A DNA stretch of 64,000 nucleotides from NCBI GenBank assembly GCA_963700495.1, contig CAVOXT010000006.1, forward strand, positions 496,001-560,000. The letters run 5' to 3'. Positions 1-10,414 of this stretch are shown here, piece by piece. This DNA comes from JACCTU01 sp963700495. GTDB taxonomy: Bacteria > Actinomycetota > Thermoleophilia > Gaiellales > Gaiellaceae. Position numbers and translations under genes: made by a program. The notes under the pieces are model-generated. The model did not search any database, was not told where the DNA came from, and saw only the letters and a program-made list of their open reading frames with translations. The first letter of the stretch is position 1. Each line of letters starts with the position of its first letter.

Positions 1-283
1 CGGCGTCCACCGGGACGCTTCGTCCCGCGAACGGGGGCGCCACGCCCGGCGCAAGCGGTCCGAGCTCCTGCACTTCGTCGACGTCGAACAGGCGCTGTAA
101 CGCGGAGACCGCGGCCGGCGTCGCGGCCACGCCGGCCAACGCGACGCACACCAGCGCGACGACCCTGCCTCGAATCCGCCGGCGAGGCGCAGCTCGGAGG
201 AGGCCGAGGTCGAAAGCCGGCGCTTGGGCGTCGAGCTCACGGGCGACCGCCCGTAGACGCAGCTCCAGCTCGTGCTCAGCCAT
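1..283 (-). CDS. Membrane-anchored protein downstream of ECF sigma (partial)
   Basis: The reading frame starts at ATG 283-281 and runs off the left window edge, so only about 94 N-terminal residues are visible. Residues 1-40 are charged and probably cytoplasmic. Residues 41-61 form one hydrophobic segment, followed by a region that would lie outside the membrane. Its start overlaps the last codons of the ECF sigma gene by 8 bases, which suggests translational coupling. A single-pass protein coupled to an ECF sigma factor is often an anti-sigma factor or a sigma-linked sensor, but I see no zinc anti-sigma motif in the visible part. The role is inferred from position only. Confidence 0.6.
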   Translation of the reverse strand, partial: MAEHELELRLRAVARELDAQAPAFDLGLLRAAPRRRIRGRVVALVCVALAGVAATPAAVSALQRLFDVDEVQELGPLAPGVAPPFAGRSVPVDA

Positions 284-864
284 CGGCTTCCTCCAGCAGC
301 GCCTGAAGCCGTTTCCGCGCGCGCACGAGGCGGACGCGATACGCCTGCGTCGACGTACCGACGAGCCCGGCGGCCTCGCCGTCGGGCAGCTCGGCGAAGT
401 AGCGGAGCGCGAGCGCCAGTCGATCGGCGTGGGGAAGTCGAGCGAGCGCGCCCAGCACCGTCTCGACCTCCTCGCGGGCGATGACCGTCTCGTCAGGGCC
501 TGCGATCTCCGCCCGGTGCTGCTCGGCAGCGCGCGCGCCGAGCCTTGTGGTGACGTCGCTCTGCTCGGAGCACGTTGTGCGCCTCGTTGACGACGATCCT
601 GAGCAGCCACGGCCTGAAGGCGGCACCGACCCGGAAGCGGTGCAGCGAGCAGTAGGCCTTCACGAAGCCGTTCTGCATCGCCTCCTCCGCGTCCGCGTTC
701 CGTCCGGTGATCGCCGCCGCGACGCGGTACGCGACACGCTCGTACGGCCGAACGAGCTCCGCGTACGCCTCGTGATCGCCCCCGATCGCCCGCGCGAGGA
801 ACTCGGTCTCCGGTTCACGCGGCGCCAGTGGCAGTGCGAGCTCGAGCGAGAGGTCGGAGGCCAT
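276..864 (-). CDS. ECF RNA polymerase sigma factor (one frameshift)
   Basis: This encodes a sigma-70 family extracytoplasmic-function factor of about 195 residues that would direct RNA polymerase to a specific promoter set. The N-terminal half (864 to about 540) carries region 2, including RPYERVAYRVA and the FRPWLLRIVVNEAHN stretch. The C-terminal half carries region 4, with LPHADRLALALRYF and a TSTQAYRVRLVRARKRL recognition helix. The two halves are in different frames. The switch lies in the alternating GC run near 530-545, where one extra base (or two missing bases) explains it. The next gene overlaps its stop, so both are probably one operon. The gene is divergent from the serine hydrolase at 940. 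Confidence 0.85.
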
Positions 865-939
865 CGACGCCTTTCATACACCGCGAGCGGGCCGGAGATA
901 ACGCTGTAACGCTCAGCCGGCTCGCCGCGTAGATGGCAC

Positions 940-2031
940 ATGCGGCTCATCGCTGCTCTTGTCGCCGCAGGCGCCCTGCTCACCGGAGCGGCGCTCGCCG
1001 TCGCAGGCGCCCTCACCGGAGGGGCTTCGCCGACCGAGACCGAGCTCCAGCGCGCCGCCGACCGGCTCATCGCCACGAGCGACATCCCCGCCGTGATCAC
1101 GCTCGTCGAGCAGGACGGCGAACAGACCGTCGTCGCCGCGGGAGAGGCCGAGATCGGACGCAGGGAGGCTCGCCCGGACGACCGGTTCTGGGTCGGAAGC
1201 ATCACGAAGAGCTTCGTGGCCACGGTCGTCATGCAGCTCGTGGCCGAGCACAGGCTGAGGCTCGACGACCGCGTCGGCACGCTCCTCCCCGGACGCCTTC
1301 GCGAAGGGCGGCGGATACGTCTTCGGAACCTGCTCAACCACACGAGCGGGATTCCGAACTACATGGAGTTCGACCCGTGGATGAGCGCCGTCGGTCGCAA
1401 CCCACGAGTCGTGATCTCCCCGCGGCGGCTCGTCTCGTCGGTTGCGAGGGTCCCACTCGAGTTCCCACCCGGAAGCCGAGCGTCCTACTCGAACACGAAC
1501 TACCTCGTGCTCGCGGAGATCCTCCAACGGGTCACGAGGCGCTCGCTCGCGAGGCTGCTTCAGGAACGAATCTTCGGGCCGCTCGGCCTCACGGCAACGG
1601 CCTACGAGAGCGGGGGGCGAACCCTTCGCGACGACCAGATGCACGGCTACGACGTCTCCGCGTCGCCACCGACCGACGTCTCGCTGCACGGGCTCGGCGG
1701 ACCATGGGCCGACGGTGCGATCGTGTCCAACGCACACGACCTGGCGGTGTTCTTCGTTGCGCTGCTGCGCGGGAAGCTCGTCCCGCCCCGGCTCGTCGCC
1801 CAGATGGAGAAGATCGTCCCCCGCTCGCACGGCGAAGGAATGGGGCTGTACAGGCTCCCGTCGCCGTGCGGTCGCTGGTTCTACGGGCACACCGGCGGCA
1901 CGCCCGGCTATGTCACGTTCGCCGCGGGCTCCCAAGACGGCCGCCGCTTCTTCGTCGTCGACTGGAACGGCGTCAGCCCGGACGCGATTCACGCGATGGA
2001 CGTCTACCTCGACGACCTGATCTGCGGCTAG
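940..2031 (+). CDS. Exported serine hydrolase, beta-lactamase class C / DD-peptidase-like
   Basis: This is a 363-residue member of the beta-lactamase/penicillin-binding family (Pfam PF00144 type), which includes DD-carboxypeptidases, esterases and class C beta-lactamases. Residues 1-23 form a signal peptide. The catalytic SxxK motif is S87-I-T-K90, the YxN motif is Y183-S-N185, and the third motif is H317-T-G-G, in place of KTG. The length suits the family. The substrate cannot be told from sequence; a peptidoglycan peptide or an ester is most likely. It is divergent from the ECF sigma gene, with a 75-base gap that must hold both promoters, so the sigma factor could control it. That link is inference. 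Confidence 0.88.
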   Translation: MRLIAALVAAGALLTGAALAVAGALTGGASPTETELQRAADRLIATSDIPAVITLVEQDGEQTVVAAGEAEIGRREARPDDRFWVGSITKSFVATVVMQLVAEHRLRLDDRVGTLLPGRLREGRRIRLRNLLNHTSGIPNYMEFDPWMSAVGRNPRVVISPRRLVSSVARVPLEFPPGSRASYSNTNYLVLAEILQRVTRRSLARLLQERIFGPLGLTATAYESGGRTLRDDQMHGYDVSASPPTDVSLHGLGGPWADGAIVSNAHDLAVFFVALLRGKLVPPRLVAQMEKIVPRSHGEGMGLYRLPSPCGRWFYGHTGGTPGYVTFAAGSQDGRRFFVVDWNGVSPDAIHAMDVYLDDLICG

Positions 2032-2435
2032 TCCGAGCGCGACTCGGTTCGTTGGCCCGTCTGGAAGATCTGGAGGTGGTTACCCTCGGGATCGAAGAAG
2101 TGCGCCGCGCCGCCCCAGTCGAACCAACCCTGGCTGAAGAAGGTGACGCCGCTTGTGCGAAGCCGCTCTGTCTCGGCTTCGAGGTCGTCGACCTGGAAAG
2201 TGATGACGGTGGAGTTCGCGCGCGGGAACGGGAACTCGAGCCGGGTGCCGAAGCGCGAGTGATCGAAGAGCTCGATTCGGCCGCCATCGTCATCGGCAAA
2301 CTGCGCCCAGTCAACCCCGATCGCGTGACCCGGCCCTGGGTCTTCGTCCGTCGTCTGCAAGCCGAGTACGTCGCGGTAGAAGGCGAACATTGTCGCGAAA
2401 TCCTCGACGTAGATCAGCGTCAGCCCGAGCCGCAT
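2028..2435 (-). CDS. VOC family (glyoxalase-like) protein
   Basis: A 135-residue protein with one glyoxalase/bleomycin-resistance fold. It has the expected beta-alpha-beta start (LTLIYVEDFATMFAFYRDVL), a central metal-side glutamate in RIELFDHS, and the C-terminal FFDPEGNHLQIF strand typical of the VOC superfamily. Such proteins act as dimers in metal-dependent isomerisation, dioxygenation or drug binding. The specific activity is not predictable. It is convergent with the serine hydrolase and overlaps its stop by 4 bases. Confidence 0.85.
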   Translation of the reverse strand: MRLGLTLIYVEDFATMFAFYRDVLGLQTTDEDPGPGHAIGVDWAQFADDDGGRIELFDHSRFGTRLEFPFPRANSTVITFQVDDLEAETERLRTSGVTFFSQGWFDWGGAAHFFDPEGNHLQIFQTGQRTESRSD

Positions 2436-2480
2436 GAGTCTTGGTAACAGCGCACCGGGATCGGTGCGTTCCCGAACAGA

Positions 2481-2750
2481 GTGACGGCCGACGGCTGGAT
2501 GTTCAAGCTAGCGCTCTATCTGTTCGCGTACGCGGCGCTCCGCCTGCGTGTATCGCGTACGCTCGGCGGCGGTCGCTTGGTCGCCGCGGTCGCCTGCGCG
2601 TTGCTGTTCCCGATCGCGCTTGTCGTGCCGGCGCTCGTCGCGCTCACGCTCGTCGCTGCCGTGTGGGTCGCACTCCATGCGTACGAGATCATCTGGTGGC
2701 GCGAGGCTCGCGCGCGTACGCGAGCGCGCGTGCCGGCCTCCGCCGCGTGA
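2481..2750 (+). CDS. Small membrane protein of unknown function
   Basis: An 89-residue protein starting at GTG 2481, with an in-frame ATG at 2499 as an alternative start. It has two hydrophobic stretches, about residues 8-22 and 33-68, and an Arg/Ala-rich tail, so it probably spans the membrane two or three times. I do not recognise a family. It lies 58 bases before the NAD(P)-binding protein gene on the same strand. Confidence 0.5.
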   Translation: MTADGWMFKLALYLFAYAALRLRVSRTLGGGRLVAAVACALLFPIALVVPALVALTLVAAVWVALHAYEIIWWREARARTRARVPASAA

Positions 2751-2808
2751 GCGGTCGCACCGCGACCCGCGCGGTTTCTTCGACCTCGTGCTGGGCATGA
2801 AGAACACG

Positions 2809-3496
2809 ATGAAGGTCTGCATCGTCGGGGCGTCTGGGAAGCTCGGGCAATACATGGTGCAGCACGCGCTCGATCGGGGCTACGAAGTGGTCGGCGTGTG
2901 TCGGGAGCGAAAGCGTCGGGAAGCTCGACGCGTTCAAGGGGCGCATCACTGTCATTCCGGGAGCGACGGACGACCGCGAGGTCATCGAGAGTGCGGTCGC
3001 GGGGTGCGACGGGGTGCTCGTCGTGCTGGCCCCGCGCGGCGTCCACGGGTACTCGACGGGAACGGCCCAGGCGGTGCTCGACTACGCGCCTCCGGGCGCA
3101 CGCCTCGTGTTCTCGTGCGGGTGGCACATCACGCGCGACGGCCAGGACGTGTATTCGTGGAAGCTCAAGACGCTCGTGAAGGTCTTCGGCCCGCTCGCGC
3201 GTCTCGCTCGCTTCGCCGACCTCGACGACCAGGTGGAGGCGTGCCGGCGGGTGTTCGCCAGCGACACGCGGTGGACGGTCGTCCGCGGCAGCGACCTCGA
3301 GGAGGGCGAGAGCCAGGGCCTGCCGGTGTGGAGCCGGCACGTTGGCGACCCCATTCTCGAGAGCAACAAGACGCGCCGCGTGGACTTCGCCCTGTTCATG
3401 GTGGAGGCCCTCGAGAACGACGAGCTCGTCCACGAGGCCCCGGCGATCGTCGGCTGCCGGACGCCCTCGGCGCTCGCGCACGCCGCCGACGACTGA
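2809..3496 (+). CDS. NAD(P)-binding NmrA-like protein (one frameshift)
   Basis: An atypical short-chain dehydrogenase/NmrA-like Rossmann protein of about 228 residues. The start MKVCIVGASGKLGQYMVQ carries the GxSGxxG dinucleotide-binding loop. The second part, in another frame, continues with the region around GRITVIPGATDDREVIE and ends at 3496. The frame changes at the AAA at 2910-2912; removing one A gives a continuous protein (CRERSVGKLDAF). Many relatives act as redox sensors or nucleoside-diphosphate-sugar epimerases, so the reaction is unknown. An in-frame ATG at 2797 is an alternative start. Confidence 0.75.
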
Positions 3497-3610
3497 ACTC
3501 TTCAGCGCATCCACGCGCCCTGCAGCGACAGCCGCCACGGTCGGTGCGGCGGGCGACAGCCCAGTGGACGCGGCGGACTCATCGCGCTGACGAACCAGAT
3601 CGTGCCCATG

Positions 3611-4063
3611 TCACCTGTGCTCGGCGTCGATGAAGATGTGCCGGATGACCTTGCCGTTTCTGACTCGGTAGAACCCGACAAGCGGGTCGCCCACGGGATG
3701 GCCTGCGCCTGTCACTTCCACCAAGCTCGCCACGTAGATGTCGCCGTTCTCTTTGGACTTGTAGTAGGCGACCGGACCGATCTGCTTGTAGGTGTTGCCG
3801 TTGGCGATCGCGTTCCCTGCGACCTCGGCAACCTCCTTCGCACTCGATGCCACCACATCCGCATCCAGCGTCACGAGCACAGCAGGGTCATAGGTCGCCC
3901 GAACCGATGCTGCGTCGCCGGTGGCCCACACATTCATCACCCTGTCCGAGACGTCCTCCCCTGGTGCGGACTCGGTCGTGAATCCACCTGCGAGGGCGTA
4001 GCCGACGATCCCTGCCGCAACGATCGCAACCACGAGCGAACCGGCAGCCAAAAGTCGTCTCAT
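3611..4063 (-). CDS. Exported SnoaL/NTF2-like protein
   Basis: A 150-residue protein starting at ATG 4063 behind a good GGGAGGAG ribosome-binding site. Residues 1-27 form a signal peptide or membrane anchor (RLLAAGSLVVAIVAAGIVGYA). The rest looks like an NTF2-like cone fold: an N-terminal helix (VSDRVMNVWATGDAASVRATY), then strands ending with VGFYRVRNGKVIRHIFIDAEH, the typical SnoaL-like close. These domains bind small molecules or act as isomerases, and the ligand here is unknown. Its start overlaps the stop of the TolB-like gene by 4 bases, so the two are translationally coupled and probably act in the same envelope compartment. Confidence 0.75.
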   Translation of the reverse strand: MRRLLAAGSLVVAIVAAGIVGYALAGGFTTESAPGEDVSDRVMNVWATGDAASVRATYDPAVLVTLDADVVASSAKEVAEVAGNAIANGNTYKQIGPVAYYKSKENGDIYVASLVEVTGAGHPVGDPLVGFYRVRNGKVIRHIFIDAEHR

Positions 4064-5059
4064 CGCTCCTCCCTTCCCAGAGGCTGCCAGGCCGGACTCG
4101 CTTCTGCGATTCGGTTGTGCGTCAGCCTCGTCACTGCGGTCCCGTCGGCGTTCATCACGTAGATCTCGCTCGACGAGTCCGGCAACGGTGGCAAAGGATG
4201 GAACCAGTCGCGCTTCACGAGCACGTCCGCGCGTACGAACGCCATCCGCTTCCCGTCCGGCGACCAGACGGGTTCTGAGTCGACCGCTTTGTTCCGGGTC
4301 AGGCGCACCAACGACTCGTCGTTGTCCACGCTGATGACGGAGATGTCCTTCCCGTTCGTGAAGGCGATCCGGTGGCCGTCCGGAGACCAGTCCGGCATCG
4401 CGCACCACGCTCCGCCGCAGTAACCGCCCCACCAGCTGCGCAGGTTGCTGCCGTTGGTGTTGATCACGGCGATCTGCGTCACCCAGCCGGCGCCCGAGAA
4501 GGCGAGGCGAGCACCGCGGGGGTTCCAGTCCACCTCGACCTCGTTGTAGTTGCGTCCGTAACCGTGCGTCCGCGCGAGCCGCCGCAAGTTGCTGCCGTCT
4601 GCGTTCACGAGCCAGATGTCGCGGTCAGAGCGGTGGCCTGCGGTAAAGGCGACCCGCCGTCCTTCCGGAGCCCAGGTGGGCGAAGCGAGCGAACCGGGCG
4701 CTTCGCCACGCGCGGCCCCGGCTGCGACGAGGCGCACGAGGTGGCTGCCGTCGGCGTTCATCGCCCAGATCGCGTTGCTGCGGGCGAACGCCGAGCTTGC
4801 GCCCGTCCGGGGACCACGCGAGATCGAAGGCACCCGCTGCCACGCCGCCACGCCGCAAGGAACGCATTCCGCTTCCGTCCCCGTGCATGGCGTAGATGCC
4901 GTCCGCACGTGCGAAAGCAATCAGCCCTGGCTGGCCCGCGGAGCGAGCGCCGCCGACCACGAGCAGCATCGAGGCGACTGCCGACGCCCCGGCAAGCACA
5001 ACCGCAAGCCTCGCGGTCAACCGAAACGACAAGCCTGGGAGCATCGCCATCGCCTCCAC
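4060..5059 (-). CDS. TolB-like/PD40 beta-propeller protein, membrane anchored (one frameshift)
   Basis: A protein of about 332 residues with an N-terminal membrane segment or signal (residues 12-40). It then has at least six WD40-like PD40 repeats, each with the pattern I-W/Y-xx-N-A-D-G-S followed by W-SPDG-xx-aF (for example AWSPDGRKLAF, EPVWSPDGKRMAF). Such TolB-type propellers are usually extracytoplasmic scaffolds. The frame changes at the CC at 4791-4792 (GG on the coding strand); removing one base joins GRKL to AFARSNAIWAMNADG. It is coupled to the downstream SnoaL-like gene by an ATGA-type overlap. Confidence 0.82.
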
Positions 5060-5149
5060 TCCCGCGCGCAGGACCGACTGCCTGCCGGCTGCCTACGCAG
5101 CACGAGCTTCCTCGAAGCGAGGCTCGCCCACGTCGGGATTTCCACTGAT

Positions 5150-5433
5150 TCACATCGGGGTGTCCACTGATTTCAAGTGCCGCGGCCGACATTCCCGTGA
5201 GGCTGCAAGAGCACCGCCCCTCGGCGGCGCGTCCCGGCAGACCGGGTCAGCCGGCGAGTTCGAGCACCGCGTCCGCGCCGGCGGCCACGCTGGAGGCGAT
5301 TCGGCCGTCTGCAAGTTGGGATTCGCGCACGTTCCCGGATCGCCGCGAGCGCGCCGCCCAGCATCCGGAGCGCACGCGAACGCGGCATGGGCCTCGCCAT
5401 CGCCCGCGCGAGCTCGTCGAGAAACTCGCTCAC
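5150..5433 (-). pseudogene. Remnant of a small exported Cys-rich protein
   Basis: The first 31 residues from ATG 5433 read MSEFLDELARAMARPMPRSR followed by ALRMLGGALAA. This resembles the leader of a family of actinobacterial exported proteins that begin with a short helix, then an Arg-containing segment and a GGAL-type hydrophobic stretch. After about 5340 this frame loses character, while another frame continues with a Cys-spaced segment (TCANPNLQT... to a stop at 5150). A missing base, or two extra, would join them. It may be a broken gene or sequencing error. Between it and 5660 I see no other gene. Confidence 0.35.
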
Positions 5434-5660
5434 GCCGCAGCTTGTCCGAGCCTGATGACCACCGGCCTCCTGCTCGCCTTGGCGGCGAAGCCAACGGACG
5501 TGGTTCGGGGCGGCAACGCCCTCCTCCCAACGATTCGCGAGAGTTCCCTCGCGCGGGGGGTTGCGGCTATCCGTGGTCGGCCCGATAGCGGACTCGAGGC
5601 CGCCTGTTCAGCCACAAATGCGCGTCCACGGATGCGCCGCACCGAGGGGAAACGCCGCCG

Positions 5661-8600
5661 ATGTCTAGGAAAGCCGCCCTTTCGCCAGGCCGCCTTGCGC
5701 TGGCTCTAGCCGTCTGCCTGCTGGTCTTCACCGTCGGCGCCGGGCCGGCGCTCTCGGCCAACCGCGCGCCCGACAAGCTTTCCTCGGTCACGCCGACCGC
5801 GCACGAGACCGGGACGGTGTCCTTCAGCTGGCTCGCGAGCCTCGCTGCGGCGGCAGCCTCGGAGCTGAGCGCCACAAAGGACGCCAACCCGAGCTACGCC
5901 CGGACGTTCGAGTGGGAGATCGTCAAGTCCGTCGATCAGCCCGGCCAGACGATCCCGGCCGGGGGCTCGGCCACCTTTAACTACACGATCACCGTGACAC
6001 ACGACGAGGGGACTGACTCGGACTGGCAGGTGAGCGGGCAGATCACCGTCACGAATCCGAACACCGCGGTTGTCACCGGCGTCACCGTGACTGACGCGAT
6101 CGACGACCCGAACGCGACCTGCGCCGTCTCGGGCGGCAGCTCCACGGTCCCCGCCAGTGGCGCCATCGCGTTCGACTACGTGTGCACGTACTCGGCGGCA
6201 CCCGCGAGTCCGAGCCAGACAAACACAGCAACGATCAGCTGGCCGGCGCAAACGCTCGCGAACTCCGCCTCGCTCTCGGCCGGTTCGATCACGGCAGAGG
6301 CCGCCGTCCTCTGGGGTGATCCGACCGCGATCCTGAACGGCGACGTCGACGTCCTCGACACGCTCGCAGGCCGGCTGGCTTCGGTCTCCTACACCGATCC
6401 AAGCACGCAGACGTTCACCTACCCCTTGACGTTCGAGGATGACCCTGTCGGCACCTGCACGGAGCACGACAACCGCGCGAGGGTGAGGAACGACGCGACC
6501 ACGATCGCCAGCTCAGCCACGGTGACCGTCCAGGTCTGTTCGGGCGGCAGCGACCTGACGGTCACGAAGACCGCGATCCCGTCGTTCACGCGGACGTTCG
6601 GCTGGGAGGTGGAGAAGTCGGTCGACCAGACCAGCCGGCGGATTCCCGCCGGCGACAACGCGACCTTCAACTACACGGTCGACGTGACCAAGGGCCCCGC
6701 GGTTGACTCCGACTGGGCGATCGCCGGCGCGATCACGGTCAGCAACTCCAACGGCTTTGACATGAACGCGGACCTGGCCGACACCGCCCCGGGCGGGAGC
6801 TGCTCGCTCGAGCAAACGAGCGTGAGGGTTCCCGCGAACGGATCCGTTTCGGTCGGCTATTCGTGCACGTTCCCGGACGGAGCAGCCGGCCAGAACACGG
6901 CTACAGCGAGCTGGGACAGCGCCGCCCACTCCACGCCGAGCGGCTCAGCGTCGGGCACCGCCGGCTATGTGTTCGAGACGCCGACCAACCGGGTCAACGA
7001 CAGCGTGGACGTGTTCGACAACGGCAACCTCCTCGGAGCGACCGACCACTCGACCCAGTTCACGTACGCCAAGAGCTTCCCCGGGATCGCCGGCACCTGC
7101 ACCTCGTACGACAACACCGCCACTGTCAAGAGCAACGCCACACTGCTCGCCTCAGACACGGTCACCGTCGAGGTCTGCGTCAGCGGCGATCTGACGGTCA
7201 CGAAGACCGCGACGCCGTCGTTCACGCGCACGTTCGGCTGGGAGGTGGAGAAGTCGGTCGACCAGACCAGCCGGCGGATCCCGGCCGGCGGCACCGCGAC
7301 CTTCAACTACACCGTCGATGTGAGCAAGGGCGCCGCGGTCGACTCCGGCTGGGCGCTCAGCGGCGCGATCAGCGTCCACAACTCCAACGACTGGGACATC
7401 AACGCCGATCTGGCCGACACAGCTCCGGGCGGGAGCTGCTCGCTGGAGCAGGCGAGCGTCACCGTGCCCGCGAACGGATCGGTCTCGGTCGGCTACACGT
7501 GCACATTCGCAAGCGGCGCGTCCGGCCAGAACACGGCGACGGCGAGCTGGGACAGCGCCGCCTACTCCACTCCGACCGGCTCAGCCTCGGGCAGCGCCGG
7601 CTACGCCTTCACCGCACCGACGCAGCTCGTGGACGACAGCGTGGACGTCTTCGACAACGGCAACCTGCTCGGAACGACCGATCACTCGACCCAGTTCACC
7701 TATCCGAAGAGCTTCCCCGGAGTCGCCGGCACCTGCACCGACTACGACAACACCGCGACAGTCAGGAACCAGACGACACTGCTCGCCTCCGACACGGTCA
7801 CCGTCGAGGTCTGCGTCAGCGGACGACCTGACGGTCACGAAGACCGCGATCCCGTCGTTCACGAGGACGTTCGGCTGGCAGGTGGCGAAGTCGGTCGACC
7901 AGACCAGCCGGCGGATCCCGGCCGGCGACACCGCGACCTTCAACTACACCGTCGACGTGAGCAAGGGCGCCGCGGTTGACTCCGGCTGGGCGCTCAGCGG
8001 CGCGATCAGTGTCCAGCAACTCCAACGACTGGGACATCAACGCCGATCTGGCCGACACCGCTCCGGGCGGGAGCTGCTCGCTCGAGCAAGCGAGCGTGAC
8101 CGTGCCCGCGAACGGATCGGTCTCGGTCGGCTACTCCTGCACGTTCGTCGGACGGCGCGGCGGGTCAGAACACCGCGACCGCGAGCTGGGACAGCGCCGC
8201 CTACTCCACTCCGACCGGCTCAGCCTCGGGCAGCGCCGGCTACGCCTTCACCGCACCGACGCAGCTCGTGGACGACAGCGTGGACGTCTTCGACAACGGC
8301 AACCTGCTCGGAACGACCGATCACTCGACCCAGTTCACCTACCCGAAGAGCTTCCCCGGAGTCGCCGGCACCTGCACCGACTACGACAACACCGCGACCG
8401 TCAGGAACCAGACCACACTGCTCGCCTCCGACACGGTCACCGTCGAGGTCTGCGCGGGCCAGAACCTCGCTGTCCAGACCACAGCGACCCCACCGTCCTT
8501 CACTCGCACCTACAAGTGGAAGATCACGAAGTCGGTCGCCGCACCGTCGACGGTCACGCAGTCCGGCGGGGCACCGCCAGCTTCAACTACACCGTCAACG

Positions 8601-10366
8601 CCACCGGCGACGGCTACAGCGACGCCGGCTGGGTCGTGACGGGGAAGATCACCGTCACCAACCCGAACGACTGGGAGCAGATCAGCGCCAACGTGACCGA
8701 CAGCGTCGACAACGGCGGCACCTGCACCGTCACCGACGGAACCGGCATCACCATCCCCGCGCACAGCTCGGTCACGCTCGACTACAGCTGCACCTACACC
8801 ACGGCGCCCAGCCCGGCCGCAGGCCTCAACACGGCCACCGCCACCTGGAACAACGCGACGTTCTCGACGCCACACGGCGCCACAACGGGGACCGCGGGCT
8901 TCACCTTCAACACCCCGACCACCGAACTCGAGAAGACCGTCACGGTCACAGACACGTTCAACAACACGACCAACACCCTCGGGAGCGTCACCTATCCGGG
9001 CCCGCGCACGTTCTCCTACACGCGCACCGTCAACGTGCCCACCGCCGGCACCTGCCTCACCTACCCGAACACAGCCAAGCTCACCGAGACCGGACAGACC
9101 GCCACCGCCTCCGTCACCGTCTGCGGATCCACACTCACGATCTCAGGCACGAAGTGGAACGACCTGAACAACAACCACATCGCGGGTGACGCGGGCGACG
9201 TCGTCCTGCCGGGCTGGACGATCCGGATCTACGACGCGCAGAACCTGCTGCTCGACACTGCAGTCACCGGCGCGAACGGCCTGTTCGCCTTCGCGGAGTC
9301 GCCCGGCACGTACAAGCTTTGCGAGGTGTCGCAGTCCGGCTGGGTGCAAACCGCCCCCGTCGCGGGCACAGCGACCTGCAACGGCCCCAACGAGGCCGGC
9401 CAGGGCCACAGCATCACGGTCAGCAGCGCCGACAGCACCGGCAACAACTTCGGGAACACCACCAGCAGCGTTGCCGACTGCAAGGAGGATCCGGACAAGG
9501 CCGCGCTGATGACCCGGGTCGTCGACACATCGGGGAAGACGCACGGCCCGGCCCCCGTGTACTCGACGGTCCAGGCGGCGTACAACGCCGCGGCAAACAC
9601 CGGCGAGGTGATCGGCGTGTTCACGCCAACGACGGAGAACATCGTCCTCGGCGGCGCGAAGGTTCTGACCATCACCGAGTGTGGCGCCGCGAAGCAGACC
9701 GCGGCCGATCAATCGAAGCCGGTCTGGGACGTCAAGAGCACGGGCAAGCTGACGATCATCGGCCCGACGACCTACGGCGGCACGATCGGCTGGCTGGTCG
9801 AGAGCAACGGCAACGACCTCAAGAGCGTCCGCGCCTACAACGCGAGCCAGCTCGGCGTTCACATCAAGAGCTCGAGCAACGGCGTCTCGTTCAACTCGGT
9901 CTCCGGCAGCCCGGTGGGCGTCCAGATCGACGGCAACTCGAACGACGTCAGGAGCGGCACGATCTCCGGCAACTCGACGGGGGTCGTGATCGCCGGCGGC
10001 AGCAACTCGCTCTCGGGAGCGACCATCGGGCCGAACACGAAGGACGGCGTCGTCGTCAACGGCCCGAACAACACGGTCAAGGGCAACTCGGCGAGCGGGA
10101 ACGGCTGGGACGGCTTCCGGGTGACCGGCACCGGAACGATGCTCGACTCGAACAAGGCCTACAAGAACACGGGCTGCGGGTTCGCCGTCGCTGCTTCGGC
10201 GACCGGCACGAAGCTCAAGAGCAACGCGAGCAACACCGGCAACTCAGGGAGCTCGAACGAGAACGCCGGCTACGAGTACAAATTCGGGGTCGCCGTGACC
10301 AACCAGGGGAGCAACAAGAAGGACAACGTCGGCTTCACGATTACCGCGGCGGGCAGCTACGAGTAG
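5661..10366 (+). CDS. Giant exported repeat protein: five DUF11-like repeats, SdrD B-like domain, beta-helix (four frameshifts)
   Basis: When the frames are joined this gives about 1,570 residues. Residues 1-34 are a signal peptide. Five tandem units of about 212 residues follow (roughly 5880, 6552, 7188, 7825 and 8460 onward). Each has TRTFxWEVEKSVDQ, NYTVDV, and a close in SDTVTVEVC, resembling DUF11/conserved-repeat adhesin domains. Next is an SdrD B-like carrier-type domain (about 9130-9475: SGTKWNDLNNNHIAGDAGD). The C-terminus is a right-handed beta-helix of short PbH1/NosD-type coils rich in Asn-Gly-Ser turns. Breaks lie at 7823 (extra A), 8013 (extra C), 8150 (extra G) and 8568-8571 (one G missing). 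It is probably a cell-surface or matrix protein. No sortase LPxTG or membrane anchor is visible at the C-terminus. Confidence 0.8.
6552..8459 (+). repeat. Three near-identical tandem DNA repeats (636 bp unit) inside the surface protein gene
   Basis: Units start at 6552, 7188 and 7825 and encode the second to fourth protein repeats. The 3' parts of the third and fourth units (about 7561-7810 and 8199-8448) differ at only about three positions in 250 bases. The first and fifth protein repeats have diverged. This points to recent duplication or gene conversion. Three of the four frame breaks in this gene fall in the fourth unit. Confidence 0.85.
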
Positions 10367-10414
10367 GCGGTGATGGCGACGAACCTCACGATCGCGCCGG
10401 CCACTCCGGCTCGA

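Noticed and set aside
7823..8571. Programmed ribosomal frameshifting in the surface protein
   Set aside because: Four shifts at different sites, with no slippery heptamer or downstream pseudoknot, and alignment to sister repeats shows simple one-base indels.
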